A stretch of 64,000 bases of DNA. It comes from UBA7359 sp038142205 (GTDB lineage Bacteria; Pseudomonadota; Gammaproteobacteria; Eutrophobiales; Eutrophobiaceae). The stretch lies in NCBI GenBank assembly GCA_038142205.1, contig JAYQJO010000001.1, forward strand, positions 1,488,001 to 1,552,000, in the 5' to 3' direction. Below, piece after piece: positions 36,959 to 45,872 of this stretch. Each line of letters begins with the position of its first letter. The first letter of the stretch is position 1. The notes beneath the pieces were generated by a model, which saw only the letters and a program-made list of their open reading frames with translations, was not told the DNA's origin and made no database searches. The translations under genes were made by a program, and so were the position numbers.

Positions 36959-37525
36959 TCAAACTCTTGACATGAATTTTCCTGTGCCGGTATTAATGCG
37001 AATGACTTCACCTACTTCTATATACTCCGGCACCTGAACTTCTAACCCCGTACATAATGTTGCAGGCTTGGTTCGCCCTGTTGCCGTTGCGACTTTTAAA
37101 CCAGGAACTGTTTCAATAATTTCCATATCAACTGATTGTGGCAATTCAATACTCAATAAGACATCATCCATAATCAAGGCTGACAATCCTTCTATACCTT
37201 CAGTGATATACTCCATCTGTTCTTCAATATCATCAGCCTTTACTTCATATTGGGAAAAATCTTCATTATTCATAAAAATATAGTTTTCCCCATCCTTATA
37301 GGAAAACTGAATTGACTGTCGTACACAATCCGCTTCTTTTAACACATCATCACTTTTATACGATTCATCCAGTTTTTGCCCTGTCTGTAGGTTATTAAAT
37401 CGAACCTTATATAAGGTCGATGCACCACGGGATGAGGGACTTTTCGCTTCAATTTGTTTAACTGAATGTGGTACACCATTGATTTCCACAACAACACCTC
37501 GCTTCAATTCACTTGCTTTAGGCAT
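36959..37525 (-). CDS. efpL: Elongation factor P-like protein EfpL (YeiP)
   Basis: A 188-residue EF-P paralogue with the three beta-barrel domains. The tip loop of domain I is SPSSRGASTLYK with Arg33, not the modifiable Lys of classical EF-P, which is the mark of the EfpL/YeiP branch that relieves ribosome stalling without needing lysylation. The C-terminal YIEVGEVIRINTGTGKFMSRV is complete. No modification enzymes (epmA/epmB) are nearby. Single gene between the DUF485 and DUF1499 genes. Confidence 0.93.
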   Translation of the reverse strand: MPKASELKRGVVVEINGVPHSVKQIEAKSPSSRGASTLYKVRFNNLQTGQKLDESYKSDDVLKEADCVRQSIQFSYKDGENYIFMNNEDFSQYEVKADDIEEQMEYITEGIEGLSALIMDDVLLSIELPQSVDMEIIETVPGLKVATATGRTKPATLCTGLEVQVPEYIEVGEVIRINTGTGKFMSRV

Positions 37526-37592
37526 TTTTACTCCTGATGTGTGTTACAAAACTGTTATTAAGATTTGATTAAATAACGTCTAATAAATTAAT

Positions 37593-38015
37593 TTATTTGT
37601 TAAATAACTTTCGAATCTTTTCTATGCGTCGCCGATTAACCCCAAAATCATAATAGCCGGTACGCGACGAAGAACGGACATGAATCACTTCTTGTTCGGC
37701 TACTAACGTAAATTCAACATCATCAATAAAACGAAAAATGAGACTCTTAACCTCTGCCTTTAAAATCCCAGGTTCATTTGTTACAAGCGTGACACGTTTA
37801 TTCCGAAGCAAAGCTATTTTTAATCTTGCCATAGCCTTATCAGGCGAATCATTAAAAATATAAGGTTTAATATAATGGTTTGAGTTTGTATCTGCCATAC
37901 TCGAAACACAGTTTGGTGATTCCGGGCATGTCATATTAATCTTCTCTATGTCTTGTGCAAAAGTGTACGATGAAAATGGAATTAATAATATGATGATCAG
38001 TGTTCTTTTCAGCAT
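37593..38015 (-). CDS. DUF1499 secreted protein
   Basis: A 140-residue protein with a signal peptide (MLKRTLIIILLIPFSSYTFA). The mature part begins with the conserved MTCPESPNCVSSMAD, and the C-terminal VIHVRSSSRTGYYDFGVNRRRIEKIRKLF is the family signature of DUF1499. Exported or envelope-associated; function unknown. The genes on either side have unrelated functions. Confidence 0.88.
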   Translation of the reverse strand: MLKRTLIIILLIPFSSYTFAQDIEKINMTCPESPNCVSSMADTNSNHYIKPYIFNDSPDKAMARLKIALLRNKRVTLVTNEPGILKAEVKSLIFRFIDDVEFTLVAEQEVIHVRSSSRTGYYDFGVNRRRIEKIRKLFNK

Positions 38016-38112
38016 ACAAATATACCCCTAAACTTTAGGTTATGAAATCAAGATATTTGATACTACAATTATCTGAAAGAAGAAAGGTTAATATCTATTA
38101 TATTGTCATTGT

Positions 38113-40451
38113 CTAGGAAACGTAAATACGATGCACATCTGCTATTGATGTTTCACCCTGTCTTGCGTATTTGATTGCACACTCTACAATTGTTTGCATA
38201 CCCCATGAAGTGGCAGTTTGTTTTAGTTCCATGGTCGATGCTTTGGCTAAGATATTTTGCTGTATGCTATCTGTGACTTGTAAAAATTCATAAGCAGATA
38301 ATCTTCCTGCAACACCAGTTTGACCACACTCATCACAACCTTTGCTGGTATAGAATACTTCATCCACGCCTAAACCTAATAGCTGTCTTGTTGTCGATGC
38401 AACTTCTTCTTCAATTTTGCAAAATTCGCAATTTTTGCTGATTAGGCGTTGCGCAACAACACCAATTAACGAAGATGCAATCATATACGGTTCTACATTC
38501 ATCTCTTTTAGTCTTACTATCGAATCAGCGGCACTATTAGTATGTAAGGTACTTAATACCATATGTCCAGTTTGAGCGGCTTTTATTGCAATCTCAGCAG
38601 TTTCCTGATCTCGTATTTCACCAATCATGATGACATCTGGATCATGCCTCAATATATTTCTTAGAGCCCGTCCAAAATTTAAATCAATAGACTGTTGTAC
38701 TTGAATTTGTTCAAGACCATCCAGTCTAATTTCAACTGGATCTTCAACAGTTATAATATTGACATTCATACTCTTTAAAACATTTAATGCAGAGTACAAT
38801 GTAGTTGATTTACCTGAACCAGTTGGTCCAGTCACAAGTATCATTCCCGCACCACGATGCAATAATTCAAGTAACCCAGCAGTATCTTTTTCATTAAACC
38901 CTAACTCTTCTACAGGTTTTAAAGTGGCAGCACTTGCTAGCAATCTTATCACTACACTTTCACCTTCAACCGTAGGCATACTTGATACACGCATATCAAC
39001 TTTCAAATCATCCGTAGACATCTGAATTCTGCCATCCTGCGGTAATCTACGTTGCGCAATATCCATTCGAGCAATGACTTTTATACGACTGACAATCGCA
39101 GGCAAGAGACTTTTTCCAAATGTCTTAATAAGAATAAGCTTGCCATGTATTCTAAAAAGAATCTGGACACCATTAGATACAGGTCTGATATGAATATCTG
39201 ACGCAGCACGTTTAATACTTTCAATTAATAAATTATGCACCAGGCGAACAATTGGTTTTTCATTCGCTATTTTTTCTAGATCACTGCCATAGTCCCTTAT
39301 TTCCTCAACAGGAAAGTTTTCAGCTTCAATCTGATGAACGTTGAGATCAAAATTATCACCATAGTATTGGTCAATTGCCCACTCTATATCTTGAGGAGTA
39401 GAGACAACCAACTCTACTGTTTGATTTGTCACGAAACTTAGTAACTGGTGAATATGATTCATTGTTGGATCAGGTATAGCTATGACAAGTCTTTTTCCAC
39501 AAAGTGTTAGGGGCATAGCTTTTTCTTTTTTGCTACATCGACAGGTAGATATTGAAGAACTTCAACATTGACACCAAATTCTTTAAGTTTTACGAATGGT
39601 AGCCCCAGTTTATTAGCAATTGCAGAATGGACAGCTTCTTGTGAAGTTGCACCAATATCGATGAGGATATCGCCTAAGCGACGACTCCTATTCGTTGTTT
39701 GAAGGTCTAATGCCTCATCTAATTCTTCTTCTGTAATCAAACCTTCTGAAATTAATAATTCGCCTAATCGTACACTTGGAAAATCAAAATTTTCCTTTTG
39801 TTTCTCCAAAACTCGTTCAAGGTCTTCTTCATTAACAATGCCTTTATCCTTTAGGTATTCACCCAGCGGTTTCTTTCGTATATTTTCCTGCTCTTCAACG
39901 CCAAGTTTAAGTTCATTTTCTGTAATGTTTTCTGACTCTTTTAGAATAGTTCCGATTTGTGGGCCGATATCATAATCATCAATCCCTAAATTCGGAATGA
40001 ATAGCCTCACAACATAATGTTTTTCCACAACTTTGAATATATGAACTCCAACATCATCATTACTTGTGTATGCTGAATCTCCGGTTATACATTCTCCATT
40101 TTCGAAATTGACTTTATAGGGTTGTTTTTGACTGCACGTTTTAATTGATGGAGGAAAATATTCATTTGATGATCCTTCACCTATGTATAAAAGTTCTGAT
40201 AAAAATTGAATATATTGGCATTTCTCAAAATCAATATATTCGATTTTTTGTGATGCAGAAGATATGAGATGTATAACCTTTTCAGTCCCATCCAGTTTGA
40301 CTAACATTCCTGTAATAACATCACCATCCACGTGATGTAATTCAACTTCGGCATCTTTTAGTTGTTCCTGACCCACACCAATACATATAGGTACTTCAGG
40401 AAGGTCAATTACATAATCTACAGACCATGCCGCTTCATCGTATTCAGTCAT
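38113..40451 (-). CDS. Type II secretion/type IV pilus ATPase (GspE/PilB), split by a -1 frame change
   Basis: Read as two frames: 39507-40451 (314 aa) and 38113-39516 (467 aa). The first ends inside the MshEN/T2SSE N-domain (GLPFVKLKEFGVNVEVLQYLP) and the second resumes that domain with PLTLCGKRLVIAIPDP, so the product should be one 779-residue protein. The second part has Walker A GPTGSGKSTTLY, the Asp box DPVEIRLDGLEQIQV, Walker B VIMIGEIRDQETAEIA, and two CxxC pairs that bind zinc. The junction is A_AAA_AAG (39531-39525), the dnaX-type slippery site, and a -1 shift there joins the frames. The first ~200 residues are an unassigned beta-rich sensor-like region. No other secretion or pilus genes are nearby. 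Confidence 0.85.
39479..39533 (-). promoter_or_regulatory. Candidate -1 frameshift signal in the GspE/PilB-like gene
   Basis: Zero-frame codons GCA AAA AAG contain the heptamer A_AAA_AAG. Four bases downstream a 7-bp inverted repeat AGCTATG (39520-39514) / CATAGCT (39484-39478) could form a stem with a 29-base loop. A -1 slip reads GAA AAA GCT ATG and continues into the ATPase frame; without it translation stops at TAA 39509-39507. No clear internal Shine-Dalgarno lies upstream, unlike in dnaX. The alternative is a missing A in the assembly. Confidence 0.4.
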
Positions 40452-40769
40452 TTTGATACGAACCTTAACAAATTATTAATAGATATATTTACATCGACTG
40501 CGATAGACCAAACCTTTAATTTAAAACAGGGAAAACTGATAAGAAATTTGACATTTTTGTTACAAAAAGAGCTTTATTTTACGTATTTAAACAAGACAAA
40601 GTATAAACGTGGTAATTCAATAGAGATTGTTATATGGTTATCCCATTAGCAGTTATTTGTAGCGGTACCGGTAGTTAATTGCAGTGTATTACAGCAGTCT
40701 TCCGTCAATCTGCGTCAACATTATGCAGCTAATACATTGTTTATTAATTTTATAGGAGCAATACAAGAA
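40452..40769 (+). other. Intergenic region with probable cold-shock leader
   Basis: About 320 bp ahead of the cold-shock gene. Such genes usually have long structured 5' leaders and this stretch probably holds one. A TTGACA at 40548-40553 is a possible -35, but no matching -10 is at the right spacing. The palindrome TTTTTGTTACAAAAA sits just after it. No gene is visible. Confidence 0.4.
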
Positions 40770-40973
40770 ATGGCTACAGGTACAGTAAAGTGGTTTAACG
40801 ACAGTAAAGGTTTTGGGTTTATTTCTCCATCTGACGGCAGCGCTGATGTATTCGTACACCACACTGCGATTAATTCAGACGGTTTTAGAACGCTTACAGA
40901 AGGACAAAGTGTAACGTTTGATACAGAGCAAGGTCCAAAAGGCCCAAGCGCTACGAATGTATCTACAGAATAA
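40770..40973 (+). CDS. Cold-shock domain protein (CspA family)
   Basis: A 67-residue cold-shock protein. The start ATG 40770 gives MATGTVKWFNDSKGFGFISP and has AGGAGC upstream; the ORF reaching back to 40737 only adds leader sequence. RNP1 (KGFGFI) and RNP2 (VFVHH) are intact. It binds single-stranded RNA and melts secondary structure. A strong terminator follows at 40995. Confidence 0.96.
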   Translation: MATGTVKWFNDSKGFGFISPSDGSADVFVHHTAINSDGFRTLTEGQSVTFDTEQGPKGPSATNVSTE

Positions 40974-40994
40974 GTAAAACAACAACTGTCTTAA

Positions 40995-41026
40995 TAAAAA
41001 AGCCTCGTTAAACGAGGCTTTTTTAT
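40995..41026 (+). terminator. Rho-independent terminator of the cold-shock gene
   Basis: Stem AGCCTCGT / ACGAGGCT with loop TAA, preceded by an A run and followed by six T residues, about 25 bp after the stop. It could act on both strands and also bounds the convergent gene at 41044. Confidence 0.93.
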
Positions 41027-41043
41027 TTTGCACTGCACAATTT

Positions 41044-41394
41044 TTATTGTTGTTTTAAATCTTCTTTACGCCCTATCCGATATGAATCAACCATACCTAC
41101 TATCCAGCAACCGAATATTGTAATAGTTAATAAATTAAGTTGGTGCAGCCCTGTATCAGCCAGACCTTTTGTCATTGCTGCTGTAATTTCAATAATGTCT
41201 GGTGCTATCTCGCCGTTTAGTATTTTATCGCTTATCGCTTCTGCAAGACGAAAAACAGAAATTGTAAAAACACTCAGACACACAACTGAAATTACCGTTA
41301 AAAAACCGCCTATAATTGGCTTTTTAAGGTAATAATGACCGCAGCCGGGAAAAAGCAAAGCAGAGAACAAAAGTGCCTTTGTTGATTTATTCAT
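41044..41394 (-). CDS. Small membrane protein, unknown function
   Basis: A 116-residue protein with hydrophobic helices at about 8-22, 28-48 and 83-102. The start KALLFSALLFPGCGHYYLKKPIIGGF (a GCGHYYL/KxxxGG pattern) resembles small proteins with TM2-like or DUF6677-like helices. Function unknown. It ends just after the cold-shock terminator on the opposite strand. Confidence 0.75.
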   Translation of the reverse strand: MNKSTKALLFSALLFPGCGHYYLKKPIIGGFLTVISVVCLSVFTISVFRLAEAISDKILNGEIAPDIIEITAAMTKGLADTGLHQLNLLTITIFGCWIVGMVDSYRIGRKEDLKQQ

Positions 41395-41438
41395 TGAACT
41401 TATTTTGCCGCCTCAATAGACAAATAGAATCGATAACT

Positions 41439-41645
41439 TTAATGTTTCGATTTTCTTCTATCCGCAATCAATCTTCTTTCCAAACTGGCTCGACGTTCAT
41501 TATCAACAATAATGTCTTCTATCCTTCTATTTTGTAATAACCTACGTCCGGTTTTTGGTTGATTGATTTTACGATGTAAGATGTAAGTCAAAATATGTCC
41601 TCTCTGAATAGCATAAATATAGTAACAACTAGCACTATTTTTCAA
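41439..41645 (-). CDS. Small Arg-rich hypothetical protein
   Basis: A 68-residue ORF, or 50 or fewer residues if a later start is used. The second half is rich in RR pairs (GRRLLQNRRIEDI, ERRASLERRLIADRRK), a pattern common in short cytoplasmic proteins and linkers of signalling proteins. No recognised family. It lies between the membrane protein and the chemoreceptor; it may be real but is weakly supported. Confidence 0.4.
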   Translation of the reverse strand: MKNSASCYYIYAIQRGHILTYILHRKINQPKTGRRLLQNRRIEDIIVDNERRASLERRLIADRRKSKH

Positions 41646-41732
41646 GCCCTAAAGTCTTTGAGTCATACCAGACCAAAGCACTCTATCTTTTCAGATAAAT
41701 AAAATAAAAGATTATTAAATCCTACTATTTTA

Positions 41733-41746
41733 TTGATCTAGATCAA
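41733..41746. promoter_or_regulatory. FNR/Anr-type binding site
   Basis: TTGATCTAGATCAA is an exact match to the FNR consensus TTGAT-N4-ATCAA. It lies 110 bp upstream of the chemoreceptor start and about 90 bp upstream of the small Arg-rich ORF on the other strand. By family knowledge this gives oxygen-responsive control. Confidence 0.75.
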
Positions 41747-41756
41747 GTAATTCTCT

Positions 41757-41783
41757 TTCAGACATTTGCCAACGTGCCGATAA
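41757..41783 (+). promoter_or_regulatory. FliA (sigma-28) promoter candidate for the chemoreceptor
   Basis: GCCGATAA at 41776-41783 is an exact match to the sigma-28 -10 element. At the standard spacing the -35 region reads TTCAGAC, a partial match to TAAAGTT. Position, about 70 bp before the chemoreceptor start, and gene type both fit the flagellar regulon. Confidence 0.6.
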
Positions 41784-41856
41784 CTTCAATGAACTACTTT
41801 AATGGCATATTTTATTTCTGCATGGATGCTAATTTAAACACTCTCAGGAGTTTACT

Positions 41857-43446
41857 ATGAGACAAAACCTACCCATCACGGGAAAAAATTACGATTATGC
41901 TGCGTCGCAGCGTATCGTTTCAACTACTGATACAAAAGGTCGTATCACTTATATAAATGAAGATTTTATAACTATTAGTGGTTTTTCCAAAGAGGAACTT
42001 CTTGGTAAAGCGCATAATATAGTCCGCCATCCTGCTATGCCATCGGTGGCGTACGAAGATTTATGGAATACCATAAAAACAGGTAAGCCATGGATGGGAA
42101 TGGTTAAAAACCGTTGTAAAAATGGCGACCATTATTGGGTCGATGCTTTTGTTACTCCAATGTACGAAAATGATGAAATCATTGGCTATCAATCCGTCAG
42201 GGTTAAACCTTCACAAAAACACATTGATTCAGCAGAAAAATTTTACAAACAAATTGAAGAAAAGAATGATCCTTTATTCAGTAAAATAAAATACGGCTTA
42301 ATGGGTAAGGTTTTTCTATCCAGTATATTGGCCGTAACCGTTGGTTCGTTAATGTATTATCTGCTAACAGCGTTATATACATCAAATACGCACTTGATAT
42401 TTCCTTTATCGTGTATTGCGATGCTAGTCGCTCATTTCTACTTCGCTAAAACAATTGCCAAACCGTGGCAACACGCAGCAAACGAAGCCTCTGAAATGAT
42501 AGACGACGCTGTTGCTCAACAAGTTTATACAGAAAGGCATGATGAACTGGGGAAATTGCAACTCGCGATACACATGCAGAAATCAAAGCTTGAAGCGGTG
42601 ATATGGCGCATTGGTGATGCGTCTGATCAGTTAAAAAGTTCTGTTGAAGCATCCGTGGTGACTGTGTCACAAACAGAGCAAAATAAGGACAAACAAAACC
42701 GTGAAATTGAACATCTGGCAACAGAAATGAATGAGATGACGGCTACCGTTCATGAAATAGCCCAGAACACGAATAATACAGCTGATGCAACACAACATGC
42801 TGACAACCAGGTAGTTGAAGGTAAAGGTGTTGTCGAAAAAACAATACAATACATTAATGGACTAGCAAATGAAGTTGAAAATGCGGTTGCTGAAATTAAT
42901 ACGTTGGCGAATGATAGTAATGAGATCGGAACAATAGTCGAAGTCATTACCGATATCGCTGAACAAACAAACCTACTCGCGCTTAATGCAGCAATTGAAG
43001 CAGCACGGGCAGGTGAACAAGGCCGAGGCTTTGCTGTTGTTGCAGATGAAGTCAGAACATTAGCGAGTCGTACCCAAAGCGCTACTCAGGAAATCCAGGG
43101 TATGATTAGTAAACTACAATCTTCTGCTGACTCTGCTGTTAAAGTCATGGAAAGCGGCCAAGAAGCAGCAACGCAAGCAGTAGCAAAAGCAGGCACTGCA
43201 GGAGAGTCACTTGACTCTATTACCAGCGCGGTCAACACCATTACGCAAATGTCGACACAAATTGCAACGGCTGCCGAAGAACAAAGTGCAGTGTCTGAAG
43301 AAATTAATCGTAATGTAATACACATTAGTGAACTTTCTGAACAAACATTGAATGGCAGTCAAATGATAAGCAGCTCTAGCAATAATGTCGATAAAGAAGT
43401 AGTCAGACTAGAAAACCTGGTTAAACAATTTAGTAACAACCTGTAA
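41857..43446 (+). CDS. PAS-containing methyl-accepting chemotaxis protein (Aer-like)
   Basis: A 529-residue receptor: N-terminal PAS domain (about 15-120; RITYINEDFITISGFSKEELLGKAHNIVRHPAMP), two membrane helices (about 148-190) with almost no periplasmic loop, then a signalling domain with the hairpin tip TNLLALNAAIEAARAGEQGRGFAVVADEVRTLA. This is the Aer layout: cytoplasmic redox or oxygen sensing driving energy taxis via CheA/CheW. The flavin-binding character of the PAS is inferred. An FNR site and a FliA-like promoter lie upstream, matching an oxygen-linked motility role. A terminator follows. Confidence 0.94.
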   Translation: MRQNLPITGKNYDYAASQRIVSTTDTKGRITYINEDFITISGFSKEELLGKAHNIVRHPAMPSVAYEDLWNTIKTGKPWMGMVKNRCKNGDHYWVDAFVTPMYENDEIIGYQSVRVKPSQKHIDSAEKFYKQIEEKNDPLFSKIKYGLMGKVFLSSILAVTVGSLMYYLLTALYTSNTHLIFPLSCIAMLVAHFYFAKTIAKPWQHAANEASEMIDDAVAQQVYTERHDELGKLQLAIHMQKSKLEAVIWRIGDASDQLKSSVEASVVTVSQTEQNKDKQNREIEHLATEMNEMTATVHEIAQNTNNTADATQHADNQVVEGKGVVEKTIQYINGLANEVENAVAEINTLANDSNEIGTIVEVITDIAEQTNLLALNAAIEAARAGEQGRGFAVVADEVRTLASRTQSATQEIQGMISKLQSSADSAVKVMESGQEAATQAVAKAGTAGESLDSITSAVNTITQMSTQIATAAEEQSAVSEEINRNVIHISELSEQTLNGSQMISSSSNNVDKEVVRLENLVKQFSNNL

Positions 43447-43462
43447 GTTACAAAACAAACGA

Positions 43463-43488
43463 TGGCCAGAAAATTCTGGTCATTTTTT
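43463..43488 (+). terminator. Rho-independent terminator of the chemoreceptor gene
   Basis: TGGCCAGAA / TTCTGGTCA stem (one G-T pair) followed by six T residues, 16 bp after the stop codon. Confidence 0.85.
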
Positions 43489-43803
43489 AATAAAACAATC
43501 TGCCCGAATTAAAGTTGGCTTAAGTCATTCTGCAAACAATGCATCATCGTTATTGTAATCTATCAATTAATAATTTTTAAATCTTTCAAACTATCTTCAT
43601 TATCCTGTTAGTAAGTTTATTGTCGGTAGCGATGTAGAATCTAATGACCGTAGATACCAAGGACAAACCTTTACCTTCAAAACACACCTCTATCAAGGAT
43701 ATGATATTAGCAGAGAAGTAGACACTCCTTTTGAGATAAGTCGGTATATATGAAAATATTAATAAAAATACGACTTTTCTGCATCATTTGTTAGAATGTT
43801 CAC
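43489..43803 (+). other. Intergenic region, no clear gene
   Basis: About 315 bp, AT-rich. A frame from about 43628 to 43752 reads as 41 sense codons with a protein-like composition but no usable start and no family I recognise; it may be a relic. Otherwise nothing seen except the probable promoter of the lipoprotein gene. Confidence 0.3.
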
Positions 43804-44214
43804 ATGATAGAAAACACGAACTCTGGAATTACAAGTGCATGCGCTATTATTATCTGTAGCGTGTTGCTTACCGCTTGTAGCAACTATCCGAAGATTATTT
43901 CAGCGACAGAAACTAAAGTTATCTTAGATTCCAAGCCTAAACCTGAATTTTTTTTGGATGCATATGATTTAGCACAGAAAAAATGCACAACAGATGAACG
44001 TACCGCATACCCTACATACATTACAGATGGCGCGGATAGTTTGAATAAAATCGCATTTAACTGTTTCGATCCAAATGCAGAAGCGGAGGTCGTGGCGGAA
44101 GCAGAAATTATCGAGGAAGAACAAGCTGAGACTACTCTTGAAACTGAATCAGATACCGAAGCAATATCAGAAGATCCTTTGGAAGAAATACCTTTAGAAG
44201 AAACAGCGGAATAA
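43804..44214 (+). CDS. Small lipoprotein with acidic tail
   Basis: A 136-residue protein with a signal sequence and lipobox LLTAC (Cys about residue 25), so predicted to be lipid-anchored. The middle has two further Cys (KKCTT, FNCFD) that could pair. The last ~45 residues are almost entirely Glu/Asp/Ala/Thr, a low-complexity acidic tail. No family recognised. Its stop is 3 bp from the convergent alkB stop. Confidence 0.75.
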   Translation: MIENTNSGITSACAIIICSVLLTACSNYPKIISATETKVILDSKPKPEFFLDAYDLAQKKCTTDERTAYPTYITDGADSLNKIAFNCFDPNAEAEVVAEAEIIEEEQAETTLETESDTEAISEDPLEEIPLEETAE

Positions 44215-44217
44215 GTA

Positions 44218-44826
44218 TTAACTTACTATTGTCCTGAATGTTAAGTTAATCCTAGGTTCAGTTACTTTCTTTGTTTTTGGCACACAATGTAACCAGTTAT
44301 GTTGTGTTCGAGCTTTCATTACGATAAGGCTTCCATTCTCTAAAATCGTAGAAAAAGTTTGTTTTGTCTTTTTATGTTTAAAAGAAAACTTTCTTTTTGC
44401 GCCTAAACTTAAAGAAGCAATCGCACCATTTTTTTTCAAGTCAGCTTCATTATCGCTATGCCATGTCATGCCTTCACTACCATCATGATACAAGTTAAGC
44501 AGACAGGAATTATAGCTTTCCTCTGTTTGCTGTTCGACCATAGCTTTTAATTCTTTTAATGCTTGAGTCCAAGGCAATGCTTTTTTTGTTATATTCGAAT
44601 AAGTATATTCAAAAGCTTTATCACCATACCAAGCTGCTTTACGTTTTGTAACAATACGTTTGCCAAAAATAATAGCTGTATCATTTTTCCATTCAACTGT
44701 ATTGAATAATGTTTTGAAATAATGATCAGCATCAGTTACAGATAGTAGCTGCCCATAATAATCAACAATACCATCTTGTTTAAGGATGTTTATCGGCAAT
44801 GATTCAATACTATCAAATAGATCCAA
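44218..44826 (-). CDS. alkB: AlkB-type 2OG-Fe(II) DNA repair dioxygenase
   Basis: A 202-residue ALKBH2/3-like protein. Iron ligands are the HxD of MTWHSDNEADL (about 138-140) and the distal His in QHNWLHC (about 185); the 2-oxoglutarate-binding Arg lies in RINLTFR at the C-terminus. It removes methyl groups from 1-meA and 3-meC by oxidative demethylation. Together with tag at 32 kb it gives two direct alkylation-repair genes in the window. Single gene with a long AT-rich upstream region. Confidence 0.93.
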   Translation of the reverse strand: MDLFDSIESLPINILKQDGIVDYYGQLLSVTDADHYFKTLFNTVEWKNDTAIIFGKRIVTKRKAAWYGDKAFEYTYSNITKKALPWTQALKELKAMVEQQTEESYNSCLLNLYHDGSEGMTWHSDNEADLKKNGAIASLSLGAKRKFSFKHKKTKQTFSTILENGSLIVMKARTQHNWLHCVPKTKKVTEPRINLTFRTIVS

Positions 44827-45006
44827 GTTTAAAACCCTTAATAATGTATTGGCATGACAAGAATATAACTTTAACCTTTGTTGTAAGGTTACACTATATA
44901 AGTATTATATAATTTATCACATAACATCTATATTGAATTAAAGTTATTTAAAAACTTAAAGTAATAGATCATTCAATATTTTTATTTTTGTAAATCAGAA
45001 AAAGAG

Positions 45007-45165
45007 ATGTTGGCTGTCATAGTCGATGAAAATAAAGCGGATAAATTATTTCAATATATCTTTTTCGAAGCAGCTATTAATCGACCTCATGGCGGCATTA
45101 TATACATGCACGCTTTACCAAAATCGACAGAATTCATATTGCCTGAAGTACCGGAAGAAGATTAA
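45007..45165 (+). pseudogene. C-terminal fragment of a PII-like signalling protein
   Basis: A 52-codon frame: MLAVIVDENKADKLFQYIFFE, then NRPHGGIIYMHALPKSTEFILPEVPEED. The DxxKADxxFxxI....RPxGGIIYxxxLxKxxxFxLPxxPEE pattern is the second half of PII-like (nitrogen regulatory/DUF190-like) proteins, including the region after the T-loop. The N-terminal half, about 50 residues with the first strand and T-loop, is absent upstream in all frames. A GAG a few bases before the ATG could act as a ribosome site, so a short peptide may still be made, but a working trimer is unlikely. Confidence 0.5.
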
Positions 45166-45473
45166 TAGTAAGGTGAGTCCATACCTTTACTCGCGTCAGC
45201 CACAACATCACCATTAAATAATTTTACAGACAGGTTTCCGTTAACCTTCTTTGCGAATGGAAGCAACAGTTCATCAATATATTTCTGCGCAAATTCCAAT
45301 GAAGAAAACTCATAAAAACCACCGACCGAATGATTGTTAACACCACTCAGCCAGGTTTTTGATTTAAGACCGTCAAACTTCTGCATCTCTGAATTAATAG
45401 GTGCCCAATCAATTTCTTCAAATGGAATCGAAACCTGATACTCGGCATAAAGAAAAACTTTTTCTGGATTCAT
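45162..45473 (-). CDS. YdhR/ABM-like small monooxygenase-fold protein
   Basis: A 103-residue protein of the dimeric alpha-beta barrel type. The spread VFLYAEYQVSIPFEEIDWAPINSEMQKFDGLKSKTWLSG followed by GGFYEFSSLEFAQKYIDELLLPFAKKV resembles YdhR-like putative monooxygenases, with a conserved aromatic in WLSG and the GGFYEF strand. Substrate unknown. An FNR-like site lies 62 bp upstream of its start, which would fit redox control. Confidence 0.65.
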   Translation of the reverse strand: MNPEKVFLYAEYQVSIPFEEIDWAPINSEMQKFDGLKSKTWLSGVNNHSVGGFYEFSSLEFAQKYIDELLLPFAKKVNGNLSVKLFNGDVVADASKGMDSPYY

Positions 45474-45534
45474 AATTTTCTCCGTAGTACATCTTGTAAA
45501 TCGCAGTCTATCATGAAGAATTTTAAATATTTTA

Positions 45535-45548
45535 TTGATTTAAATCAT
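45535..45548 (-). promoter_or_regulatory. FNR-like site upstream of the YdhR-like gene
   Basis: TTGATTTAAATCAT matches the FNR consensus in nine of ten fixed positions. On the minus strand a CATGAT element lies about 29 bp from its centre, close to the class II FNR promoter geometry for the YdhR-like gene. The same site is also upstream of the small ORF at 45625 on the plus strand. Confidence 0.45.
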
Positions 45549-45624
45549 CGAAAAGATGAAAAAATAAGAATCGAGTAAGTTACCTTAAAAAAATATAACG
45601 ATGAATTGTTTATTGGAGATGGTT

Positions 45625-45738
45625 ATGAGCGAACTGGATTACGATGCAATGCTAAGTTATTTCAACAACTTCGGCAGTGAGAAAAGCCGCACACTAGGTT
45701 TCAATGAATTCATACCTGGGTGGGGAAAACAGCAATAA
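45625..45738 (+). CDS. Small ORF, 37 residues, unknown function
   Basis: Begins MSELDYDAMLSYFNNFGSEK and ends GFNEFIPGWGKQQ. A GGAG lies six bases before the ATG. The composition is balanced, without low complexity or homopolymer bias, and the ORF stands alone in an intergenic region with an FNR-like site ~80 bp upstream. No family recognised. The aromatic-rich end could mediate binding. Confidence 0.5.
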   Translation: MSELDYDAMLSYFNNFGSEKSRTLGFNEFIPGWGKQQ

Positions 45739-45788
45739 GCCCTTTTCCATACTTTATCTCAGGAAAATATTCTTTTTATCTTTTCAAA

Positions 45789-45804
45789 GTGAGAATTTTC
45801 TCAC
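45789..45804. promoter_or_regulatory. Perfect 16-bp inverted repeat GTGAGAATTTTCTCAC
   Basis: A perfect palindrome without a T tail, between the small ORF and the FHA gene. Its symmetry and position, 69 bp before the FHA start, suggest an operator for a dimeric repressor. No terminator features. Confidence 0.5.
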
Positions 45805-45872
45805 ATAAAAACATGCAAAAATAAGACTTTTGCACATCACACAGCATAAATCAGCGTCTATACTAATAGCCT

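Noticed and set aside
40548..40568. TTGACA plus TTTTTGTTACAAAAA as a defined cold-shock promoter
   Set aside because: No -10 element at proper spacing; mentioned only as part of the leader region.
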